DNA from: Oscillospiraceae bacterium
GTDB lineage: Bacteria; Bacillota; Clostridia; Oscillospirales; Ruminococcaceae
DNA: 14,404 nt
Assembly (NCBI GenBank): GCA_019423445.1
Contig: JAHZBJ010000013.1
Span: 10,494 to 24,897, forward strand
Direction: 5' to 3'
Positions 5,763-11,419 of this stretch are shown here, piece by piece (position 1 is the stretch's first letter; each line of letters opens with the position of its first letter). Below the pieces are notes generated by a model. It was given only the letters and a program-made list of their open reading frames with translations, did not search any database and had not been told where the DNA came from. Position numbers and translations under genes: made by a program.

Positions 5763-5950
5763 AGAGGCTCCCGGGGTGAAAACTACAACTGAGCAGACCG
5801 GCCGCCCTGTACAGGCTGTGCGGGGGCGCCCGGCCGCTGCCAGAGTCCGGGAAGGCTGGGCCTTCCCCACCTCCCTTTTCCCGGGGAGCCCCCGGAAAAG
5901 GCCCAAATAATCTTCCGGCGCACAGCGGAAAGAAGGAGCGAAACATTGCC

Positions 5951-6718
5951 ATGCCTAACAACAATAGAGTCACCCAATTCATAAAGGCCAAAGGGTTCTA
6001 TATCGCCCTGGCCGTGTGCATCGTGGGCGCGTCGGCGGCCGCCTGGGCCACCGCTGCCCGCACCTTGGACAGCATTGAGGAGAACAACCGTCAGATTGTG
6101 GAACAGGGAGTCAGCGGGGAGGAGAAACCGTCATGGAGCAGTTCATCCGCATCAAGCAGCACCGCAGAGGCCAGGAAAAATACCTCCGGAGTCGAAAAGC
6201 CGTCCTCCTCCTCTTCCTCTGCGCCAGCCTCCTCCTCTTCCTCCAAGGCTTCCTCCGGCTCCGCCGGGGCATCCTCCGGGCAAAGCGGGCAGCAAAGCTC
6301 GCCGACCTTTGCCTATACGCTGCCCTTGGAGGGCGGTAAGGTCCTCAACCCCTACAGCGGCGGGGAACTGGTGAAAAACAAGACCCTCAACGTCTGGCGC
6401 ACCCATGACGCCGTGGACATCCAGGGGGAGAAAGGCGCCAAGGTCATGGCCGTGGGAGACGGCGAGATCGTGGCGGTGAGCAATGACGCCCTCTGGGGCG
6501 GCATGGTCCAGATCCGCCACCCCGACGGATACACCTCCTCCTACTGCGGGGTGGATTTCCTTTCCACCCTCAAAGCGGGCCAGACGGTGACCGCCGGACA
6601 GGAACTGGGCACCCTGGGGGATATCCCCGCTGAGATCTCCTCCGAAACCCACCTCCACCTCACCCTTTCCAAGGACGGCCAGGCGGTGGACCCCGCTTCG
6701 GTGCTGCCGCTCCAGTGA
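5951..6718 (+). CDS. spoIIQ: SpoIIQ-like M23 (LytM) family protein
   Basis: The 255-residue product has a short cytosolic start, one membrane segment (about 15-37), a Ser/Ala-rich low-complexity linker (about 55-117) and a C-terminal LytM domain (about 120-253). The M23 zinc ligands are present: H152-x3-D156 in THDAVDI and H236 in HLHL, with H234 beside it. SpoIIQ acts in the forespore membrane with SpoIIIAH of the mother cell during engulfment. The closing pattern (THLHLTLSKDGQAVDPASVL) and the single N-terminal membrane anchor resemble clostridial SpoIIQ. The Bacillus protein has lost a zinc ligand, whereas clostridial ones keep the full set, as here. The ATG at 5951 has AAGGAG 12 bases upstream, a rather long spacing. 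A terminator follows. Another sporulation or division M23 endopeptidase remains possible. Confidence 0.78.
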   Translation: MPNNNRVTQFIKAKGFYIALAVCIVGASAAAWATAARTLDSIEENNRQIVEQGVSGEEKPSWSSSSASSSTAEARKNTSGVEKPSSSSSSAPASSSSSKASSGSAGASSGQSGQQSSPTFAYTLPLEGGKVLNPYSGGELVKNKTLNVWRTHDAVDIQGEKGAKVMAVGDGEIVAVSNDALWGGMVQIRHPDGYTSSYCGVDFLSTLKAGQTVTAGQELGTLGDIPAEISSETHLHLTLSKDGQAVDPASVLPLQ

Positions 6719-6737
6719 TCTTCTCAATGGGAAACAC

Positions 6738-6766
6738 AAAAATAGCCGCCGCCGCGGCTATTTTTG
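6738..6766 (+). terminator. Rho-independent terminator after the SpoIIQ-like gene
   Basis: AAAAATAGCCGC and GCGGCTATTTTT form a perfect 12-bp stem with a CGCC loop and a run of five T residues. Its symmetry allows it to act on both strands. Confidence 0.93.
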
Positions 6767-6767
6767 C

Positions 6768-6796
6768 TTCCCTTTATCCCTGGACCGTGGTATACT
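6768..6796 (+). promoter_or_regulatory. Putative extended -10 promoter of the CBM9/DOMON-like gene
   Basis: TATACT at 6791-6796 is preceded by TGG (extended -10), with TTCCCT 17 bases further upstream. Transcription would begin near 6803, only a few bases before the TTG at 6810. Confidence 0.55.
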
Positions 6797-6809
6797 AGAA
6801 ACACGGAAA

Positions 6810-7394
6810 TTGTACAAAAAGGGGAGAGAAAATTTCGAGGCCATTATCTGCACCCAGCCGGATTCCCCCAAATTCGACTCCCTGCCCACCTACAAGATCA
6901 CCTGCTACCCCCTGGAGCAGCGGGACTACAAGCCCTTCGCCCAGGCTCAGGTCTGCCTCACCCCGGGAAACCTTGTGGTGCGTCTCTGGGCCTTTGAGGC
7001 CCATCCCAGGCCCCTGAGCATGGTGGAGGCGGTGTTCACCACCCGCCACAGCCCCGGGGTCCTAGCTATCACCGCCTGGGCCGACGGCCGCTGGCGCGGC
7101 GTCCTGCGCACCCCCTCCGGGGAGCGCCCCCTGGACGCCATCGCCCACGCCATCGCCGGGGAGGACCTTCAGGGGGTCTACTGGGGGACCAGCGTTTCCG
7201 TCAGCCGGCGCCTTGCCGCCCAGGCCCTGGAGGCCGGGGATCTGGCTCCCGGGTCGGTGCTGCTGGGGAACTTCTACAAGCGCAGCTGGGACCCGGAAAA
7301 GCCCCACCACGGTTCCTGCTGGCCGGCGGACTTTGCGGGAGGCAGGGAATATGCCCTCTCCTCCCTGGCGCCCTTCCGGGTGGCCCGGTACTGA
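6810..7394 (+). CDS. CBM9/DOMON-like carbohydrate-binding-type protein, start uncertain
   Basis: The product of up to 194 residues looks like a stand-alone CBM9/DOMON-like beta-sandwich. Its C-terminal part has GSVLLGNFYKRSW, then HHGSCWPADF and a closing LAPFRV, resembling the GNFYK...H..SW...F pattern of that group. Such domains bind sugars or haem. There is no signal peptide, so it would be cytosolic, and its ligand is unknown. The start is odd. The only canonical start codon is TTG 6810, which lies before the ribosome site GGGGAG (6821-6826) and about seven bases from the predicted transcript start. The codon at the ideal distance is TTC 6834, followed by EAIICTQ, a natural-looking N-terminus. 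A start mutation, rare start, or base error is possible. A 47-residue gene follows after 51 bases. Confidence 0.65.
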   Translation: MYKKGRENFEAIICTQPDSPKFDSLPTYKITCYPLEQRDYKPFAQAQVCLTPGNLVVRLWAFEAHPRPLSMVEAVFTTRHSPGVLAITAWADGRWRGVLRTPSGERPLDAIAHAIAGEDLQGVYWGTSVSVSRRLAAQALEAGDLAPGSVLLGNFYKRSWDPEKPHHGSCWPADFAGGREYALSSLAPFRVARY

Positions 7395-7445
7395 TCCGCC
7401 GGGGACAAAACACAGAATCAAAAAGACGTTCAAGGAGGCCTCATT

Positions 7446-7589
7446 ATGAAATTCATCGGGAAACTGACCGCCCTGGTGGTGAAGCTTGCCGTCCTGGCGG
7501 CGGGCATCGTGGTCATCGCGGAGGCGCTGGACCTCCTGCGGGAACGGACCCAGGCCCGCTATCTTGTGGACGAGGATTTTGAGGATTGA
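7446..7589 (+). CDS. Small single-pass membrane protein, 47 residues
   Basis: The ATG at 7446 lies seven bases after a perfect AAGGAGG. The product reads MKFIGKLTALVVKLAVLA and continues hydrophobic to about residue 27, then has a charged segment (LRERTQARY) and an acidic end (VDEDFED). This gives one membrane helix with a basic cytosolic start and an acidic tail. I do not recognise a family. It follows the CBM9/DOMON-like gene by 51 bases and ends at a strong terminator, so the two are probably one operon. The strong ribosome site, terminator placement and typical codon use support a real gene despite its size. Confidence 0.8.
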   Translation: MKFIGKLTALVVKLAVLAAGIVVIAEALDLLRERTQARYLVDEDFED

Positions 7590-7594
7590 ATCAA

Positions 7595-7628
7595 AAGAGC
7601 CCCCGGCTGAACGCCGGGGGCTTTTTTC
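7595..7628 (+). terminator. Rho-independent terminator after the small membrane protein gene
   Basis: GCCCCCGGC (7599-7607) pairs perfectly with GCCGGGGGC (7613-7621) around TGAAC, with AAAAGA before and TTTTTT after. It may also serve bioY coming from the other side, although the A-tract there is shorter. Confidence 0.93.
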
Positions 7629-7648
7629 TTTCCGGGTGGGAAAGGGCT

Positions 7649-8188
7649 TCAGGGCCGGGCCATCCGCAGCCACTGGGAAAGGCTTCTGGTGGCCCCTGCC
7701 GCCACCAGGGCCTTGAGAAGGTCGAAGGGGATAAAGGGGAGGCAGGCGGTCATGGCTGCCGCGGCGAAGGACTTGTCCAGGTAGACCGCCAGCCAGGCCG
7801 TCCCCAGAAGGTAGCAGGGGATGAGGGTAACCGCCATGGCCCCTACCCGCTTCCAATAGGATTCCCCCGCCCAGACCCGGATCAGCAGGGCCTCCAGCCA
7901 GGCCATAATGGGATAGGCTATGATATAACCTCCGGTGGGCCCCAGGAGGGCCGAGGGCCCGGCCCCGAACCCGGCGAACACCGGCACCCCCGCCGCCCCC
8001 AGGAGGAGGTAGCACACCAGGCTCAGAAGGGCGGCTCCGGGCCGGAGCATCCCCCCGCAGAGGAACACCCCCAACACCCCCAGGTTGAAGGGGACCCCGG
8101 GCATCGGGACGATAATCTGGGAAAGCACCGCCATGGCCGCCACAAACAGGGCGCACAGCACCATTTCCCGGGTGGTAAGCTTTTTCAT
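7649..8188 (-). CDS. bioY: Biotin transporter BioY (ECF S component)
   Basis: BioY is the membrane substrate-binding component for biotin uptake, working alone or with an ECF energising module. The 179-residue product has about six membrane helices and the family signature GPTGGYIIAYP at 83-93, with PVPFNLG-like MPGVPFNLGVLGVFLCGG near the start and the closing PFIPFDLLKALVAAG. I chose the ATG at 8188 (MKKLTTRE); AAAGGAG lies 11 bases upstream, and the upstream ATG at 8248 would include the promoter. No energising genes or biotin synthesis genes are in the window, so it probably uses a shared ECF module encoded elsewhere. A BirA-type operator overlaps its promoter, so biotin should repress it. 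It is divergent from typA. Confidence 0.93.
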   Translation of the reverse strand: MKKLTTREMVLCALFVAAMAVLSQIIVPMPGVPFNLGVLGVFLCGGMLRPGAALLSLVCYLLLGAAGVPVFAGFGAGPSALLGPTGGYIIAYPIMAWLEALLIRVWAGESYWKRVGAMAVTLIPCYLLGTAWLAVYLDKSFAAAAMTACLPFIPFDLLKALVAAGATRSLSQWLRMARP

Positions 8189-8219
8189 CAGGGAACACGC
8201 TCCTTTCTGTCTCCCCAAA

Positions 8220-8248
8220 AGCATAACCCAGAAAAAGAGGATTGTCAA
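8220..8248 (-). promoter_or_regulatory. bioY promoter
   Basis: On the minus strand a perfect TTGACA (8243-8248) is followed after 17 bases by TATGCT (8220-8225). The -35 box lies within one arm of the BirA-type operator. Confidence 0.75.
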
Positions 8249-8273
8249 CTATATTTTATTTTTAGTTTACAAT
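8241..8273. promoter_or_regulatory. BirA (biotin repressor) operator upstream of bioY
   Basis: ATTGTCAAC at 8241-8249 and GTTTACAAT at 8265-8273 are inverted repeats matching at eight of nine positions, with 15 AT-rich bases between. The spacing and arm sequence fit the known Firmicute BirA operator pattern of TTGT-AAC dyads. It overlaps the bioY -35 box, the right position for repression. The AT-rich centre stands out in this GC-rich region. Confidence 0.85.
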
Positions 8274-8328
8274 CTTGCTGGTTTCCCTTCTCCTACGGCA
8301 AAAAACAGCATTTTTTCAGCTTGAGGGG

Positions 8329-8357
8329 TTCCCTTTCCGGGAATCTAGTGATATAAT
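8329..8357 (+). promoter_or_regulatory. typA promoter
   Basis: A perfect TATAAT (8352-8357) preceded by TGA makes an extended -10 site; TTCCCT lies 17 bases upstream as a weak -35. The start codon is about 45 bases downstream. Confidence 0.7.
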
Positions 8358-8403
8358 CTAAAAGTTAAAGATTTATTTTGTGAATTGCACCAAGGAGGCA
8401 CCC

Positions 8404-10230
8404 ATGAAACGGGAAGATTTGAGGAATATCGCCATTATTGCCCACGTTGACCACGGCAAGACCACCCTGGTGGACGAGATGCTCAAACAGGGAGGCACCT
8501 TCCGGGAAAACCAGGCGGTCCAGGAGCGGGTTATGGACTCCAACGACCTGGAACGGGAGCGGGGCATCACCATCCTGGCCAAAAACACCTCCACCACCTA
8601 CAAGGGGGTCAAGATCAACATCGTGGACACCCCCGGCCACGCCGATTTCGGCGGCGAGGTGGAGCGGGTGCTGAAGATGGTGGACGGGGTGCTCCTCCTG
8701 GTGGACGCCGCCGAGGGCCCCATGCCCCAGACCCGGTTCGTCCTGGAAAAGGCCCTTTCCCTGGGGCTGCGGGTCATCATCATCATCAACAAGATCGATA
8801 AGCCCGACGCCCGGATCAAAGAGGTGGTGGACGAGGTCCTGGAACTGTTCATGGACCTGGGCGCCACCGATGAACAGCTGGACAGCCCCACCGTCTTCTG
8901 CTCCGGCCGTCAGGGTACCGCCTCCTACTCCCCCGACGTGCCCGGCACCGACCTGGTGCCCCTCTTTGACACCATTGTCAACTACGTGGCCGCCCCTGAG
9001 GGGGACGAGACCCTGCCCCTGTCGGTGCTGGTGTCCAGCGTGGAGTACAGCTCCTTTGTGGGACGCATCGCCGTGGGACGGGTGGAGACCGGCACCATCC
9101 GGGTGAACCAGGAGGTGGCGGTCTGCGACTACCACAACCCCGACGTTTCCGGCAAGGGGAAGATCACCGCCGTCTACCAGTACGACGGCCTGAAGAAAAC
9201 CCCTGTCCAGGAGGCCACCGTGGGGGACATTGTGGCTTTCTCCGGCATTGAGGACATCACCATCGGCAACACCGTCTGCGATCCCGCCCGGGTGGAGGCC
9301 ATCCCCTTTGTGAAGATCAGCGAGCCCACCATGGAGATGACCTTCTCGGTAAACGACAGCCCCTTCTGCGGCAAGGAGGGCAAATGGGTCACCTCCCGGC
9401 AGATCCGGGACCGCCTCTACCGGGAGCTCCTTAAGGACGTCTCCCTCCACGTGGAGGACACCGAGAGCGCCGACAGCTTCCGGGTCCTGGGCCGCGGGGA
9501 GATGCACCTTTCCATCCTCATCGAAACCATGCGCCGGGAAGGGTACGAGTTCCAGGTGGGCGCCCCCAAGGTGCTGTACAAGGAGATTAACGGCAAGCGC
9601 TGCGAGCCCATTGAGGAGCTGGTGGTGGACGTGCCGGAGGAATACATGGGCAGCGTCATGGAGAAGATGGGGTCCCGGAAGGGCGAGCTTCAGGCCATGC
9701 AGCCCAAGGGCAGCCGGATGGAACTCCGGTTCCTGGTCCCCTCCAGAGGGCTCTTCGGCTACCGCAGCGAGTTTTTGACCGATACCCGGGGCGAAGGGAT
9801 CATGTCCTCGGTGTTCCACGATTACGAGGAGTACAAGGGAGAGATCAGCGGCCGCCAGAGCGGTTCCCTTATCGCCTTTGAGACCGGCGAGGCAGTGGCC
9901 TACGGCATCTACAACGCCCAGGAGCGGGGCATGATGTTCATCGACCCCGGCGAGAAGGTTTACGCCGGCATGGTGGTGGGCCAGAACCCCAAGGGCGACG
10001 ACATGACGGTAAACGTCTGCAAGAAGAAGCACATGTCCAACACCCGGGCCTCCGGCTCCGACGACGCCCTGCGCCTCATCCCGCCCCGGCATATGAGCCT
10101 GGAAGAGTGCCTGGAGTTCCTGGCCCCGGACGAGCTGCTGGAGGTCACCCCCAAGAACATCCGCATCCGCAAAAAGATCCTGGATCACGCCGAGCGGATG
10201 AAGGCCGCCGCCAAAAAGAAGAATTCTTAA
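8404..10230 (+). CDS. typA: Translational GTPase TypA/BipA
   Basis: TypA/BipA is a ribosome-binding GTPase related to EF-G that helps 50S assembly and stress adaptation. The 608-residue product is full length. GTPase motifs are clear: AHVDHGKT at 13-20 (G1), RGITI (G2), DTPGHADFGGEVER (G3) and NKID (G4). G5 reads FCSGRQGTAS, a mildly divergent form. Domains II and III follow, then the BipA-specific C-terminal part with KGSRMELRFLVPSRGLFGYRSEFL and the late KKKHMSNTRASGSDDALRL. The ATG at 8404 has AAGGAGG five bases upstream. It has its own extended -10 promoter and strong terminator, so it is probably a single-gene unit. It diverges from bioY with no functional link evident. Confidence 0.98.
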   Translation: MKREDLRNIAIIAHVDHGKTTLVDEMLKQGGTFRENQAVQERVMDSNDLERERGITILAKNTSTTYKGVKINIVDTPGHADFGGEVERVLKMVDGVLLLVDAAEGPMPQTRFVLEKALSLGLRVIIIINKIDKPDARIKEVVDEVLELFMDLGATDEQLDSPTVFCSGRQGTASYSPDVPGTDLVPLFDTIVNYVAAPEGDETLPLSVLVSSVEYSSFVGRIAVGRVETGTIRVNQEVAVCDYHNPDVSGKGKITAVYQYDGLKKTPVQEATVGDIVAFSGIEDITIGNTVCDPARVEAIPFVKISEPTMEMTFSVNDSPFCGKEGKWVTSRQIRDRLYRELLKDVSLHVEDTESADSFRVLGRGEMHLSILIETMRREGYEFQVGAPKVLYKEINGKRCEPIEELVVDVPEEYMGSVMEKMGSRKGELQAMQPKGSRMELRFLVPSRGLFGYRSEFLTDTRGEGIMSSVFHDYEEYKGEISGRQSGSLIAFETGEAVAYGIYNAQERGMMFIDPGEKVYAGMVVGQNPKGDDMTVNVCKKKHMSNTRASGSDDALRLIPPRHMSLEECLEFLAPDELLEVTPKNIRIRKKILDHAERMKAAAKKKNS

Positions 10231-10257
10231 CTTCCGCCGGTGCGGAGACCTTCTTCA

Positions 10258-10293
10258 GAGGTCCCGGGGGTTTCCCCCGGGACCTCCCTTTTT
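10258..10293 (+). terminator. Rho-independent terminator after typA
   Basis: GAGGTCCCGGGGG (10258-10270) pairs perfectly with CCCCCGGGACCTC (10274-10286) around TTT, followed by CCTTTTTG. Confidence 0.92.
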
Positions 10294-10363
10294 GCCGCGC
10301 AGCGCCTTCCCCCATGCTTCATCCGCCGGAACCGCCGGACAGCGGAAAAACGGCCCCAAAGCC

Positions 10364-10392
10364 TTGAATCACCCCAAGCGGCGTGTTATCAT
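10364..10392 (+). promoter_or_regulatory. Promoter of the 260-residue membrane protein gene
   Basis: TTGAAT (10364-10369) and TATCAT (10387-10392) are 17 bases apart, with TGT just before the -10 box (extended -10). The start codon is 37 bases downstream. Confidence 0.7.
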
Positions 10393-10429
10393 ACGGATAG
10401 AACAAAAAATATCTTTGCGGAGGTGCACG

Positions 10430-11212
10430 ATGGACGCCTTTGATGCGATTGTAGCGAAGCTGGCGGGCTTTGTGGGAGGCGTGCTGGAAATCGTCGGAAG
10501 AGCAGTGGCGCCGGTGATGGGGTACATAGAGGCATCGGAGCACACCTCTGCCCTGAAGGCGGGGGGCACAGTCTTCCTGCTGGCGGCGGGGGCCGTCCTC
10601 CTCTTCTTCAGGATATCGGGGATGAGCAACAGCGACGACGGCGACGATTCCACGGATGATCTCCCTGACAGCTTTGTCTTTGCCAAAATGATCATGAAGG
10701 TCTTCTACCCCCTGCTGATCATCTACCTGGCCATGACCTCGGTGAAGGGGCACGCCGTTGTGGAACTGGTCCCCATGACCTTTGACAACTTCGCCCAATG
10801 GTATGAGACCAACCAGTTCTTCGGCGGGGTGGTGGTATTTGAGTTCCTGCTGGTTTCGGCTCTCTGCGTCCTGCGGCTGAAGCCCCTGCGGCTCATCCGG
10901 TACTGGGTCCTCACCGCCGACTACCTCATCCTGGGACTGCTCCTGGGAAAGTTCTACCTGTTTCTGGTGGAGCTCCTGTCCAACTTCTGGCTGGGCAGCC
11001 TCCTCGTCTACCTTCTGGGGCTCTTCCTAGATACCCTCATCCCCTTCCTCTTTGTGGGGACCGCGGTGGCCCCCATCTACGCCTTCCTCTTCGGGATCGG
11101 CTCGGTCTTTGTCCGGTTCTTCCAGTCCTTCACCTTCCAGCTGGAAACCAAAAGCGGCAGGACCTACAGGGGGAACGCCCTGTTCCTCCTCATGGACCAG
11201 CTTCTGCCGTAA
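10430..11212 (+). CDS. Unknown multi-pass membrane protein
   Basis: I do not recognise this 260-residue protein. It has about five to six membrane segments: near 45-62, 86-105, 130-150, 158-182, 186-212 and perhaps 213-230. An amphipathic start (residues 1-35) precedes them. An acidic loop rich in Asp and Ser (66-80, SNSDDGDDSTDDLPD) separates the first and second segments, and the protein ends in a basic tail (KSGRTYRGN) and a short hydrophobic end. The ATG at 10430 has GGAGG six bases upstream and a promoter at the proper distance, so the gene is well supported and probably transcribed alone. The in-frame ATG at 10292 lies in the typA terminator and is rejected. A hairpin near 11346 lies between it and the convergent glnN. 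Function unknown. Confidence 0.82.
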   Translation: MDAFDAIVAKLAGFVGGVLEIVGRAVAPVMGYIEASEHTSALKAGGTVFLLAAGAVLLFFRISGMSNSDDGDDSTDDLPDSFVFAKMIMKVFYPLLIIYLAMTSVKGHAVVELVPMTFDNFAQWYETNQFFGGVVVFEFLLVSALCVLRLKPLRLIRYWVLTADYLILGLLLGKFYLFLVELLSNFWLGSLLVYLLGLFLDTLIPFLFVGTAVAPIYAFLFGIGSVFVRFFQSFTFQLETKSGRTYRGNALFLLMDQLLP

Positions 11213-11318
11213 GGGGGCGGGGCGGGCCCGCCCCGGAAGGCCACGGCCTGGCCGCTCTTTGGCATTTGCTTTCGCCGGAGAAAGCACCCCCCGATTTCCG
11301 GTTCCACGGAAACAGAAA

Positions 11319-11373
11319 CAAAAAAGCGCTGCGCGGCTGGAAGGCTTTCGTTTTCCAGCCGCGCGGCGCTTTC
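11319..11373. terminator. Bidirectional terminator between converging genes
   Basis: A 17-bp stem (11326-11342 with 11353-11369) has one non-Watson-Crick position. On the minus strand it is followed by TTTTTTGTTTC, making it the terminator of glnN. On the plus strand the odd pair is G-U and TTT follows, so it may also end the membrane protein transcript. Confidence 0.85.
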
Positions 11374-11419
11374 CCTGTGGATGAAAGAGGATGCCGGCCT
11401 TCGGCCCGCCTCAGACATA

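Noticed and set aside
5850..5895. Two short GC hairpins (5850-5866 and 5881-5895) before the SpoIIQ-like gene
   Set aside because: Stems are six to seven pairs and lack a T-tract on the plus strand, so neither is a convincing terminator or riboswitch.
8365..10188. Minus-strand reading frame of 607 codons
   Set aside because: It is a high-GC shadow of typA, rich in His, Gly and Leu with no recognisable domain and no ribosome site.
11219..11234. 16-bp perfect GC palindrome after the membrane protein gene
   Set aside because: No T-tract follows, so I do not call it a terminator; GC-only palindromes are common by chance at this composition.
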